Assembly (NCBI GenBank): GCA_963809925.1
Contig: CAWELH010000010.1
Span: 434,001-498,000, forward strand
Source of the DNA: DASQZK01 sp963809925
GTDB lineage: Bacteria > Bacteroidota > Bacteroidia > Bacteroidales > GCA-2748055
Direction of reading: 5' to 3'
DNA length: 64,000 bases
The notes beneath the pieces are model-generated. The model was given only the letters and a program-made list of their open reading frames with translations. It was not told where the DNA came from and ran no database searches. Below are positions 27,298 through 36,985 of this stretch, in pieces. Position numbers and translations under genes: made by a program. Each line of letters starts with the position of its first letter. Position 1 is the first letter of the stretch.

Positions 27298-30009
27298 TTA
27301 GATTTCCTTCAGTTTCAATGTTTCCGCAAATCCGAATACAGGTATACCCTCCAGTCCGACAGGGAGACCGGCGGCATGATCCGGAATGCCTCCCATGATT
27401 TTCACTCCAAGAGTCAGTGTAAGTGCACTGATCTCAAGTTCTACTTTTGTACCGTCTTTCCATCCTCTTTTTTCAGCATCCTCCGGATTTAATGCAATGT
27501 AGGGGGCTGGTACCAATTCTTTCAGTGCACCGTCTCTCACGCTGATATTCTCTGAGCCGAAAATGTGATAGAGGGGAACGAATGTCCATTCATCCTTACT
27601 CAAACCGGTAATCTCACTTGGTTTGAAATATTCCTTCTCCGTTTCTTTTCCCTTCCTTTCAGCAAAAATGCATAACTCGGGCATTTCTCTGTGTATTTCG
27701 CCTCCGATTTCAATCTGGTACTTGTTCAATGACTGAACAGAGTTCCAGCCAGGACTCCAGAAGTAGGGGTTAAAAGGAGCTGGAGTATGGCCATGAAAGC
27801 CTTCCATGGAATAACTCATCGGTGAGTTCTCATCTTCAGGTGGTTGCGGTTCATTCAGGGTTTCATTGGCATGGATTGATGTCCTGCCACTGTAACGGTG
27901 TGATTCGCGTGCGATCTTTTGTGCTCCTATTCTGAATGCGGACGATGATGCTATGTCCTTCAAACCCTTAAATACAGGGCATTCTAATTCAATGGCTGAA
28001 GAATAATCCTCCAGGTGCTCCATGGAAGCGAGTTGCTCTTTTCCTGAGATGCCGGCAAGGGCCTGTATCCATTTCCACGATGGTTGTATGGATTCCGAAG
28101 AAGCATGCACAGAAAAAAAGCGCTGGACCCTCCCTTCATTGCTGACCAGGTGACCGTCCGATTCGGTGATCGCTGCAGCAGGCAGAACAAATCCTGCTTT
28201 CTGGTTCGTTTTATTCTCCAGTGAATCGATGGAAACAACATGGTCGAATGCATTCAGGAGGATATCTGCATTTTTTTCAGGCAGATTCCTGTAAAGATCG
28301 CTTTCCAGGACGACGAGACAGTTCTCCCCTTTCCCTTTCTCTGTTTCTAATTCCGAAAGTTTCCTGCTACCGAGCAATGAAAGGCCGAGAGCATTCGAGT
28401 CAGGAAATACGAGTGACAGCCCGGTTACTTTGCCTTTAGCCGCCCTGGCGGACGCTATATTTGCTGCTGCTTTAAGTATGTCTTCATTAAGGCAGGAAGT
28501 GCCAGCTATAATCACAGCATTTACAGATTCTGCCAATTCTCTCGCGATCTCCCTGGCCAACTCCCTGAGTTCGCTACTCAAACCCGATGGCAGGCTTGAT
28601 TTTTCGTCGATATAATGAGCCACGGCAAAGCCCAGGGATGCAATTTTTGCAGGCGTCAACGGGAGACTGGTTTTACTCAGCTCATCCAGCTTTGTCGGGC
28701 AGGTCGTCAGACTGTATACCGGACCCCGTTCTTCCTGAACGATCTCTCTGACAGCTTTGTCATTCCATTTTCTGATGCTGAGCTTTTCCACTTTTTGCAT
28801 GGGTTTCTGCCGGGATGCCTGTCTAACGGCCAAAGCCATCATCGGTGCAGTATTGGTAAGATCTTCACCAAGAATAACCACACAATCCGATTGTTCAATA
28901 TTTTTAAGTGAATAGATCCGTGCAGGCGTTTTTTGCAGGATTTCTGTCGCAAGAGCAGAGAGATCATAATCCTGATCAGACTGGCAGCTGAAGAAATTAT
29001 GCTCACCCACCAGTTTTTTAAGGGCAAAATTCGATTCCAGTGATGCGCGGGCCGAGCCGATGCCAACGATCGTATTACTCCATTTAAAAACTTCATTCAT
29101 GCTACCAAGAATCTCCTGTAACCCTGCTTTCTTATATGTGCTTGTTGTATTGTCAAGGACAAGCGGCACACTGATTCGACTTTCTGAATTCATATATTCA
29201 TAGCCGAACCTGCCTCTGTCACAAATAAAATAGCCGTTCACATTTTCGTTATAGCGAGACCTTATCCTTCGGATTTCGCCATAGCGCTCACCGGCAATAA
29301 TGTTACAACCGAGACTGCATAAGTTACATATTGACGGTGCAGAAGTAAAATCCCATTTCCGAGTATAATGTTTTTTCAGGGTTTTATCCGTAAAGACACC
29401 GGTTGGGCATATCTCCGCCAGGTTACCACTAAACTCACTCTCGAGCACACCGTCTTTTTGCCGGCCGAAATAAACATTGTTATGGGCCGACAGGACATCG
29501 AGGTCTTTACCGCCGGCATAATCCTTATAAAAACGCACGCATCTGTAGCAGGCAATACAGCGGTTCATTTCATGGTTGATCAGTGGACCCAGATATTGGT
29601 TTGTAAAAGTCCGTTTATTAAACCTGTACTGGCGGTAACTATGTCCTGACATGAGCGTCATATCCTGAAGATGGCATTCACCTCCCTCATCACAGGTCGG
29701 GCAGTCATGTGGATGGTTGGTCATAAGGCTTTCGATAATGTGCGATCTGAATTCCGTAGCTTCATTATCCTCAATGGAAAGTCTCATCCCATCCTTTACT
29801 TCCTCCATACAAGCCATGACGATCTTGCCATGTGTGTCATCTTTGTCTTTGAATTGCTTGACAGCACACTGCCGACATGCACCAACTGAGCCCATTTTTG
29901 GGTGCCAGCAGAAATAAGGCAGATTTAATCCCAGAGAAAGCGAAGTCTCAAGCAGGTTCTTCCCTTCCTGTATTTCATATTCCTTATTTTCGATATAGAT
30001 CTTAGGCAT
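27298..30009 (-). CDS. nuoG: NADH-quinone oxidoreductase subunit G
   Basis: A 903-residue iron-sulfur subunit. Cluster ligands can be read in order: N1b at Cys34, Cys45, Cys48 and Cys67; N5 at His99, Cys103, Cys106 and Cys112; N4 at Cys151, Cys154, Cys157 and Cys201; and an extra set Cys228, Cys231, Cys235 and Cys263 that matches the N7 cluster found only in some bacteria. The remainder is a molybdopterin-oxidoreductase-like domain that no longer binds the cofactor in known complexes. A low-similarity C-terminal part (about 690-903) resembles the molybdopterin dinucleotide-binding fold. The start overlaps the nuoF stop by 8 bp. Confidence 0.95.
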   Translation of the reverse strand: MPKIYIENKEYEIQEGKNLLETSLSLGLNLPYFCWHPKMGSVGACRQCAVKQFKDKDDTHGKIVMACMEEVKDGMRLSIEDNEATEFRSHIIESLMTNHPHDCPTCDEGGECHLQDMTLMSGHSYRQYRFNKRTFTNQYLGPLINHEMNRCIACYRCVRFYKDYAGGKDLDVLSAHNNVYFGRQKDGVLESEFSGNLAEICPTGVFTDKTLKKHYTRKWDFTSAPSICNLCSLGCNIIAGERYGEIRRIRSRYNENVNGYFICDRGRFGYEYMNSESRISVPLVLDNTTSTYKKAGLQEILGSMNEVFKWSNTIVGIGSARASLESNFALKKLVGEHNFFSCQSDQDYDLSALATEILQKTPARIYSLKNIEQSDCVVILGEDLTNTAPMMALAVRQASRQKPMQKVEKLSIRKWNDKAVREIVQEERGPVYSLTTCPTKLDELSKTSLPLTPAKIASLGFAVAHYIDEKSSLPSGLSSELRELAREIARELAESVNAVIIAGTSCLNEDILKAAANIASARAAKGKVTGLSLVFPDSNALGLSLLGSRKLSELETEKGKGENCLVVLESDLYRNLPEKNADILLNAFDHVVSIDSLENKTNQKAGFVLPAAAITESDGHLVSNEGRVQRFFSVHASSESIQPSWKWIQALAGISGKEQLASMEHLEDYSSAIELECPVFKGLKDIASSSAFRIGAQKIARESHRYSGRTSIHANETLNEPQPPEDENSPMSYSMEGFHGHTPAPFNPYFWSPGWNSVQSLNKYQIEIGGEIHREMPELCIFAERKGKETEKEYFKPSEITGLSKDEWTFVPLYHIFGSENISVRDGALKELVPAPYIALNPEDAEKRGWKDGTKVELEISALTLTLGVKIMGGIPDHAAGLPVGLEGIPVFGFAETLKLKEI

Positions 30010-31291
30010 GATGCTCCCTCCATGGACATTTTTTTTGGCGGATATGTTCCAGAAAATCGTCCCTGAAGTAATTCAGGGCGCTCTCAAGCGGCTGCATTGC
30101 TCCCGGTGCCAAAGCACAATATGTATGACCCGGTCCGAGGTATTTTGTATGAAAGCTCAGTGTGTCCATATCACGTTCTTCACCTTCACCGTTTTCCATA
30201 GCCTGAAGCACTCGTGCAACCCATGGCAGACCGTCACGGCAGGGAGTGCACCAGCCGCATGATTCCTGTGCAAAAAACTTCTGCAGGTTATGGAGAAAAC
30301 CAACGGGGCAGGTTTTGTCATCCAGGATAATTAGAGTTCCGGTTCCAAGCCGTGCGCCCACTTTCTGCGGGCTTGAAAAATCAAGGTTTAGATCCATATG
30401 CTCAGCAGTCAGAAAATACGTTGAAGCCCCACCGGGTAATACGCCCTTGAATTTGTACCCTTCCTGCATACCTCCTGCATAATCTTCAATTATTTCACGC
30501 ATACTCGTTCCCATCGGCAATTCCCAACAACCGGGAGTTTTCACTCTGCCGCTCACTCCATACAATTTGGTGCCACCCTCACCGGTTTGACTAAGGGATT
30601 TAAACCATTCAGCGCCATTAGCAATGATATGAGGGATATTACTGAGCGTTTCAACATTATTGACAATCGTTGGTTTTCCGAAAAGTCCTGCGGTTTGAGG
30701 ATAAGGTGGTTTTGACCGTGGAATCGCTCTCTTCCCCTCCAGGGCATTGAGCAGTCCGGTTTCTTCTCCACATATATACCGTCCTGCACTCACGTGGACA
30801 TGAATATCTATATCAAAGCCTGAGTTAAGGATGTTCTTTCCCAGATATCCGGCTGATCTTGCCTCGTCAATGGCTTTATTAAGATTTGCGACCGAGTTTT
30901 TGTATGCCCAGCGGATGAAAATAAAGCCGTTACCTGCCTGGATCGCATAGGCACTGATAATCATCCCCTCAATAAGCTGGTGCGGATCTCCTTCCATCAG
31001 CAAACGATCCTTAAATGTACCGGGCTCCATCTCATCCGCATTGGCAATCAGGAACTTCTCATGAGGAGGAGGTGCATCCTTACCCATGGGAACAAAACTC
31101 CATTTTTGCCCTGTATTGAAACCCGCTCCGCCTCTGCCGCGCAGGGTCGATTTCTCCACTTCTGCGATCACATCACGGGGATCCATTTTAAGTGCCATTT
31201 TCAATGCCCTGTAGCCACCGGTTTTTTCATATTCCTTCAAAGGTAAAGGGGGGCTGCCGGTTTGAATATTTTTTGTCAGCGGATATTCCAC
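30002..31291 (-). CDS. nuoF: NADH-quinone oxidoreductase subunit F (NADH and FMN site)
   Basis: A 429-residue flavoprotein that oxidises NADH and passes electrons to the iron-sulfur chain. The FMN/NADH-binding glycine motif GRGGAGFNTGQKW is intact, as are the ANADEMEPGTFKDR stretch and the ICGEETGLLNALEG loop. The N3 cluster ligands are in SCGWCTPCRDG with a further cysteine near YCALAPGA. Its presence, with NuoE and NuoG, shows that this complex can use NADH directly. It lies 8 bp after nuoE and overlaps nuoG. Confidence 0.97.
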   Translation of the reverse strand: MEYPLTKNIQTGSPPLPLKEYEKTGGYRALKMALKMDPRDVIAEVEKSTLRGRGGAGFNTGQKWSFVPMGKDAPPPHEKFLIANADEMEPGTFKDRLLMEGDPHQLIEGMIISAYAIQAGNGFIFIRWAYKNSVANLNKAIDEARSAGYLGKNILNSGFDIDIHVHVSAGRYICGEETGLLNALEGKRAIPRSKPPYPQTAGLFGKPTIVNNVETLSNIPHIIANGAEWFKSLSQTGEGGTKLYGVSGRVKTPGCWELPMGTSMREIIEDYAGGMQEGYKFKGVLPGGASTYFLTAEHMDLNLDFSSPQKVGARLGTGTLIILDDKTCPVGFLHNLQKFFAQESCGWCTPCRDGLPWVARVLQAMENGEGEERDMDTLSFHTKYLGPGHTYCALAPGAMQPLESALNYFRDDFLEHIRQKKCPWREHHA

Positions 31292-31299
31292 GTTTTTCT

Positions 31300-31764
31300 T
31301 TATTTATAGTTGTCAAGGATCTCATCAAGGTTTTCGACCGTAAGGTTGCGGTGAAGATCGTTATCGATCATCATGGCTGGTGCATGGTCGCAGGTGCCAA
31401 GGCAGGGAATGGGAAGCAGCGTAAAACGATCATCTGCCGTAGTTTCACCCAGTGTAATCCCCAGCTTCTCACTGAGCATACCCAGAATATCATTGTAACC
31501 CATGATCCAGCAGGAAATGCTGTCGCAAATAAGTATAACATGTTTTCCGACGGGTTTTCTGAATATCAGGCTGTAAAAGGTGGCAACATTCTCAAGTTCT
31601 GCAGTAGAAACCCCGAGAACACCTGCGATATCATCAATTGCCTCGTCCGAGACCCATCTCCTTCTGTCCTGAACAATCTTCAACGCCTCGATACTGGCAG
31701 CACTTTTAACAGGATATTTAGCCATTTCCTTTTCAATAAGTTGTATTTCCTCTTTTGTGAGCAT
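31300..31764 (-). CDS. nuoE: NADH-quinone oxidoreductase subunit E ([2Fe-2S])
   Basis: A 154-residue thioredoxin-fold subunit that holds cluster N1a. The four cysteines occur as CDSISC and CLGTC with normal spacing. The N-terminal helical part (about 1-60) is family-like. It sits between nuoCD (27 bp upstream) and nuoF (8 bp downstream). Confidence 0.95.
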   Translation of the reverse strand: MLTKEEIQLIEKEMAKYPVKSAASIEALKIVQDRRRWVSDEAIDDIAGVLGVSTAELENVATFYSLIFRKPVGKHVILICDSISCWIMGYNDILGMLSEKLGITLGETTADDRFTLLPIPCLGTCDHAPAMMIDNDLHRNLTVENLDEILDNYK

Positions 31765-31791
31765 TACTTTCCGTGTTATTATTTTATCTTT

Positions 31792-33537
31792 TTATCTGTC
31801 GAGATCAGCCAAAACAAAATCTACACTTCCAAGTATGGATAACAAGTCGGCTACCGTATAACCTTTGCTGATAAAGGGTACCATCTGCATATGCGGGAAG
31901 GAAGGGGTGCGTATCCTCGTTCTGTAAGAACTGGTATTACCATTGCTTATGAGATAGTACCCATACTGGCCCTTTGAAGATTCGATGCCTGAGAACGCTT
32001 CTCCTTCGGGGATAACAGGGCCCCATGTTGTATTCAGAAAATGTGTGATCAACGTCTCTATGTCGTACATGGTCTGCTCTTTCCTTGGGGGAGTGCTAAG
32101 GTGATGGTCCGATTTATAGGGGCCTTCAGGCATATTCTCCACGCATTGACGTATAATTCTCATACTCTGCCACATTTCTTCAATCCGAACGACGGCACGG
32201 TCAAAGCAGTCACCGTTCTGTGCCACAGGGATGTCAAAGTCAAACTGATCATACCCAGAGTAAGGTCTTTTCTTCCTAAGGTCCCAGTCAAAGCCGGTAG
32301 CTCTCAGACCCGGGCCTGTGACACCCCACTCGATAGCTTCGTTTGTATTGTATATGCCGATTCCTTTGGTCCGGTCTCTGAAAAACCGGTTTCTCATAAC
32401 AAGTTTATCATATTCTTTTAACCGGGGAGGAAAATAGTCAAGGAATTCCTTAACGGGCTTTTCCCATCCCCCGGGCAGGTCCTGGGCGACACCTCCTATC
32501 CGGAACCAGTTGGGATGCATCCGGGCTCCGCATATCGCACCGATGATGTCTAATATCTTTTCCCGGTCAGTAAACATGTAAAACACTGGCGACAATTGCC
32601 CGATATCCTGGGCAAAGGTTCCATACCAAACCAGATGGCTGGATATGCGGAAGAGCTCAGCAAGCATGATCCGGATGACCTTCGCCCTGTCGGGTATCAC
32701 AATACCTGCCAGCTTCTCCACGCTCTGTACATAGGCCATATTATTGAGCACTCCGGCCAGGTAGTCGATCCGATCGGTATAGGGGATGAACGTATGCCAC
32801 GATTGCCGTTCAGCCATTTTTTCTGCACCACGGTGGTGGAACCCGATATCGGGCACAATATCGACGATATCCTCTCCACTAAGTTGCAGGACCAGGCGCA
32901 GAACACCATGTGTTCCCGGATGATGGGGACCCACATTTAAAAACATAAAATCAGAATCTTCACTATGCCTTTTCATTCCGTATTCTTCCGGGTCAAAACG
33001 AAGATTGTCCTGCTCCTGAGCCTGAAGTTGCTCCGTCAGATTAAATCCAGGCATGTTTGTTGCTCTGGCAGGATGCTCTTTGCGTAACGGGTGACCTTTC
33101 CAGGATTTTGGCATAAGGATTCGCCGTAAGTTGGGATGACCTGAAAAAAGGATTCCGAACATATCGTAAACTTCTCTCTCATACCAGTTTGCCGATGGCC
33201 AGATATCGACAATACTGAACATCTCAGGATAATCGGAAAGCAGGCCGGTCTTTATTCTGATATCACAGTTTCTCTCAAAAGAAAGCAGGTGATATACCAG
33301 AACGAACGGGTATTCAGGTGGGTGGCCATCGGCATGGAAGGCTCTCATGTCAATGGCGGTGATGTCAAATAGCATGGGAAAAGGCTTTGGAAAGCTATTC
33401 TTCAGCTTCTCCAGCATAGTTTTCACTTTTGCTTTCGGAATGAAAATTGTAAGGATGTCGTCACTGGTCTCAATAACGGAAATATCATCCTTACCGAAGG
33501 ATTCATATAGGTCATATAAAAGCTGTTGATTTTCCAT
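31792..33537 (-). CDS. nuoCD: NADH-quinone oxidoreductase fused subunit C/D
   Basis: A 581-residue fusion. Residues about 1-175 are the NuoC (30 kDa) part, marked by SANWYEREVYDMFGI and the HPLRKEHP end. From about 200 follows the NuoD (49 kDa) part with GPHHPGTHGVLRLVL, FHHRGAEKMAERQ and YTDRIDYLAGVLNN, residues around the quinone pocket. The linker is about 25 residues. Fused NuoCD is known from several bacterial groups, including E. coli. The start is 16 bp after nuoB. Confidence 0.96.
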   Translation of the reverse strand: MENQQLLYDLYESFGKDDISVIETSDDILTIFIPKAKVKTMLEKLKNSFPKPFPMLFDITAIDMRAFHADGHPPEYPFVLVYHLLSFERNCDIRIKTGLLSDYPEMFSIVDIWPSANWYEREVYDMFGILFSGHPNLRRILMPKSWKGHPLRKEHPARATNMPGFNLTEQLQAQEQDNLRFDPEEYGMKRHSEDSDFMFLNVGPHHPGTHGVLRLVLQLSGEDIVDIVPDIGFHHRGAEKMAERQSWHTFIPYTDRIDYLAGVLNNMAYVQSVEKLAGIVIPDRAKVIRIMLAELFRISSHLVWYGTFAQDIGQLSPVFYMFTDREKILDIIGAICGARMHPNWFRIGGVAQDLPGGWEKPVKEFLDYFPPRLKEYDKLVMRNRFFRDRTKGIGIYNTNEAIEWGVTGPGLRATGFDWDLRKKRPYSGYDQFDFDIPVAQNGDCFDRAVVRIEEMWQSMRIIRQCVENMPEGPYKSDHHLSTPPRKEQTMYDIETLITHFLNTTWGPVIPEGEAFSGIESSKGQYGYYLISNGNTSSYRTRIRTPSFPHMQMVPFISKGYTVADLLSILGSVDFVLADLDR

Positions 33538-33553
33538 CCGGCTGGTCGTGGAT

Positions 33554-34201
33554 TTAAATAAGGTTATCAGGTGGCGGAATTTGTTTCATTTTCATCCTTT
33601 CATCCCTCTTCCTGTCTCTCATTGATTCCCCGCTGGGTTTGACAATCCCCTGCGGGCCCACAAACCAGCTCAACGGCCTCTTTTCTTTGCCAACCTGCTC
33701 CCTGAGCATCAGGAGTCCTTCCATGAATGCATCCGGACGTGGCGGGCATCCTGGTACATAGACATCTACAGGGAGAAACCGGTCAACACCCTGAACAACG
33801 CTGTATATATCATACATACCACCTGAGTTGGCACAGGATCCCATGGAAATTACCCATTTTGGTTCCATCATTTGATCATAAAGCCGCTTAATTACCGGAG
33901 CCATTTTGATAAATACGGTTCCTGCAATTACCATAAGATCAGCCTCCCTGGGTGTCCCGCGAATGACCTCAGCGCCAAACCGGGCAATATCGTACCGGCT
34001 CGTAAGGCTTGTTGCCATCTCAACAAAACAGCATGACAAGCCAAAATTGAATGGCCATATCGAATTCTTCCTTCCCCAGGCCAACATGTCCTGCAATCGG
34101 GTAAAAATGATGTTTTGTTTGATTGCTTCATCAAAGGATTCATTGATGTCAAGCGGGATGTTCGAACTTTCCGGATCACTTAACCACCATTTCATATACA
34201 A
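33554..34201 (-). CDS. nuoB: NADH-quinone oxidoreductase subunit B (cluster N2)
   Basis: A 215-residue subunit that holds N2, the cluster that reduces quinone. Ligands are in the tandem-cysteine motif GLSCCFVEM, in MGSCANSGGMYD and in VPGCPPRPDAF. About 45 extra charged residues at the C-terminus and about 25 at the N-terminus extend the core. It lies 18 bp after nuoA. Confidence 0.96.
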   Translation of the reverse strand: MYMKWWLSDPESSNIPLDINESFDEAIKQNIIFTRLQDMLAWGRKNSIWPFNFGLSCCFVEMATSLTSRYDIARFGAEVIRGTPREADLMVIAGTVFIKMAPVIKRLYDQMMEPKWVISMGSCANSGGMYDIYSVVQGVDRFLPVDVYVPGCPPRPDAFMEGLLMLREQVGKEKRPLSWFVGPQGIVKPSGESMRDRKRDERMKMKQIPPPDNLI

Positions 34202-34219
34202 ACGCTTTACGATTAAGAT

Positions 34220-34645
34220 CTACTTATCTTTTTCCTTGTGTAGTGTTTTCAAAATTTCCCTGCCGGATGTCTCAAAATCCAGGGCTCCGGTTCGCCATTC
34301 ATAAACCAGAATTACCATGAGAATGCCAATAAACACTGAAATGCCGGCGAATCCGGCCCAGCCAAGGTCCCTGAAAGCAATGGCCCAGGCAATGACGAAT
34401 ACGGTCTCAATGTCGAACAGGACAAAGAACATGGCAATCAGATAAAACTTTGCAGGGAATCTTAACCTCGCAGACCCGGTTAATTCAATGCCGGATTCGA
34501 ATGGAACATTTTTGGGATAACCTTTTGAACGCTGTCCCAGGAAATGTGACAGGCCCAACATGCCGCCAACAACGAGCATGGCCAGGCAGGTATACAATAC
34601 AAACGGCCAAATCAGAATTTCGCTTTTCACAGTAAGGCTTGTCAT
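34220..34645 (-). CDS. nuoA: NADH-quinone oxidoreductase subunit A
   Basis: A 141-residue, three-helix membrane subunit and the first gene of the operon. The conserved loop YPKNVPFESGIELTG and FYLIAMFFVLFDIETVFVIA with its acidic residues identify it. It contacts the quinone site near NuoH. The region upstream has no full match to the TAnnTTTG promoter, so the operon start remains unplaced. Confidence 0.95.
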   Translation of the reverse strand: MTSLTVKSEILIWPFVLYTCLAMLVVGGMLGLSHFLGQRSKGYPKNVPFESGIELTGSARLRFPAKFYLIAMFFVLFDIETVFVIAWAIAFRDLGWAGFAGISVFIGILMVILVYEWRTGALDFETSGREILKTLHKEKDK

Positions 34646-35253
34646 TTCATGCTATTTTCATGGGATTTAGAAATAACATCATGCCAATGATGACGAATTA
34701 TAAGAAGAAATGATGTTCCGGTTTTTACGGAACCACACAATTCCCATTACATATACTGAATGAACTCAGAGCCTCTGTTACCCAATTCCTGTGCCACTTC
34801 ATGGTCAATGCCCAAACTTCCTGAATTATTGAGGTATAATCTCATTATTTATTCTATCGTGTGTGGAATAACAGTACTAAATCGTAGACAACACTCTACA
34901 TCATAAGACAGAATTTTTGATATTTTGTTTAAAACCTTTCTTCTGACGTTCAGTGGATAAGCCTCTCCTATCTATATACATACAATAATGGCATTACAAT
35001 TTAATTAAGCTGTATAATTCTGTATGACAGAGATTTATATTAATAGCTTATAGCAATGCCGTCGATAAAAATGCTGAACGCAGACTTCTGGCAATGGACA
35101 GGCCGGCTGAATAAATTTAATTTTCTTATGTAGATTTTATTTACCAGTAAACCGGTAGAATGTCGGTGGATGAATATGTACGATGCTCTTATTTGATAAT
35201 TTCACTGGCAAAGATTACCACGATGACAATCGTTCAACTACTCTCTCAGTGAA
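34646..35253. other. AT-rich intergenic region upstream of nuoA
   Basis: About 600 bases between the nuo operon and the next minus-strand gene. A compact hairpin, GTTCCG/CGGAAC with a seven-base loop, lies at 34715-34733, about 70 bp upstream of nuoA. No reading frame, RNA gene or full promoter consensus was recognised. The nuo promoter and the end of the lipoprotein transcript must lie here. Confidence 0.4.
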
Positions 35254-36216
35254 TCAGAAAACCTTTCTGTCCATGGCTTCCAGATATTTCAGAATGGGTT
35301 CAGTTTCTGCTTCCGTAAATATAAGATAGCCTTCGGCGTAAGCCATATCGCCAGGTTTCAGAGTTCCAAAATAGGGATCTGCGTGCATGCACGGGATACT
35401 GGCGTTGGCAATCATGCTTTTCCCCGGAGTCCAGAAAATGATCATTTTGCGTTTATTGTCGGTAGAAGTTACAACGGAAAGTGCCATATCCATGTCCGTG
35501 TTTATAAGTCCCCCATTCCTCTCCGAGCGGGTATCACGCTGCGGGCAGTCTTTAACAACACAACCTTTGAAGGTTGCGTCTGTATTTTCTGTGGGAAGAT
35601 TCGACAATGCAGTGAGCCTTCCATCAATGAGGATGCTGCTGTGACGGAAATTATCCTGAAGGGCGCCGGGAAAACCGGTCAGGCCACTATACTGCATACA
35701 AAGGAGCGGCCGGACAACCGGAAGTGTGTCAACCCCATGATTAATCAGTCGCATTGACATTTTAATTCCTCCTGCATCGAAGGGGAGTTCGTTCTCCGTC
35801 AAAATACGTGCTGTGGATTCGACAAAAACGCCCTTTAGTGCTGTGCTTTCAACCTTGTACGAGGCCTGTTTTCCATCCGGAGAAATGATCCATGGAATTG
35901 GAATGTTATCGTAATGACGCAGGATCGTATTTCCAACCGGGTTATACTCAAGGTGTTCTGGAAAAAGCATAAACAATTTGCCACCGTTTTCCCAGGGCGA
36001 CTGTATATTTAAACCATAGGTATAGCGGAAATCATCCCCGGTTTTAGCCCAGCTAGAATCATACGAAAACATTATTCTATCTGAAAGTTTGTTAACCTTC
36101 CCGTTGTCTGGGTTTGTCGTTTTTAAACCCGAGCAGCCTGAGAAAAAGCCTGTAGCTACAATTCCCAGAATTATCGCTAATGTCTTAATTTTCAATAATA
36201 GTACGTTGAAGTTCAT
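35254..36216 (-). CDS. Lipoprotein of unknown function
   Basis: A 320-residue predicted lipoprotein. The signal peptide contains a hydrophobic helix (about 10-26) and a lipobox at SGC (Cys28). The mature part is beta-rich, with residues such as FMLFPEHLEYNPVGN and PWIISPDGKQASYKV, and several cysteines in the second half. No family could be named. It stands alone between two long intergenic regions and reads toward the nuo operon. It may belong to a Bacteroidota-specific family of envelope proteins. Confidence 0.65.
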   Translation of the reverse strand: MNFNVLLLKIKTLAIILGIVATGFFSGCSGLKTTNPDNGKVNKLSDRIMFSYDSSWAKTGDDFRYTYGLNIQSPWENGGKLFMLFPEHLEYNPVGNTILRHYDNIPIPWIISPDGKQASYKVESTALKGVFVESTARILTENELPFDAGGIKMSMRLINHGVDTLPVVRPLLCMQYSGLTGFPGALQDNFRHSSILIDGRLTALSNLPTENTDATFKGCVVKDCPQRDTRSERNGGLINTDMDMALSVVTSTDNKRKMIIFWTPGKSMIANASIPCMHADPYFGTLKPGDMAYAEGYLIFTEAETEPILKYLEAMDRKVF

Positions 36217-36985
36217 GCTGATGATTTAAGTGGCTCTTATTCAATGACAATTCACCTGTTTATCCACAATGTATAATCGTCTTCTAAATATTTGAGAATT
36301 TGAGTATTTGTCATGGAACAGTTGATTGATTCCCTCCTGGCTATAAATTCTGCCCTGACAATTCAGTTTTGACTACCCGGCATACAAATGGTCAGGAAGA
36401 ATTGCCGGATTCTCGATAGGTCCAAACCCGAAAATAGACACCGTCGTTTTTCGGGAATTCTCATCTTCAGATTTCTTCTTCAACGCGTTCCTTCATCCCG
36501 TACTTTGCAATTTTATCCTGTTGAAAAATTTATTAAAATAGGCTTAGGAACATGATGTCCCAGAAATTCAACGCATTCTAAATAATAAAGAATATAAGAT
36601 CTATTTTTGTTCAAAGCAGTCCATTACAACGCATGCACAATAAAAATAAGGCTGTGACACTTTTCAACCCATCATGGGACGGTGTTAAAATCCGTATCGT
36701 GAATTATGGCCAGTGGCAAATATAAGATTCCATGTTGTGGTAATGAAGAACCTCTCACAGGCATAAGGCTGACGTTTCCACATACAATCCTGATTAATAG
36801 CATTTTTTATTGACATCTGCAGCTTTCTGTTGTTATTTATAACAAAGTCTTCGAAAGGACAATTGTTCACGATTCTTTTCGTGTGAAACCCGGAAATGAT
36901 TTAAAATTCCTAACTTGCACAACTTTCTGATGAACAGGCCTCATTGGGGTTTAGATGAAAGGTTCAAAAAACACAATTCAATAGT
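36217..36985. other. Long intergenic region upstream of the DEAD-box helicase gene
   Basis: About 770 bases without a credible gene. A 61-codon open frame on the minus strand (36685-36870) lacks a good ribosome site and any recognisable motif. A TAACTTGC element at about 36910, close to the TAnnTTTG consensus, could start the helicase message and would leave a leader of roughly 70 nt. Confidence 0.35.
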
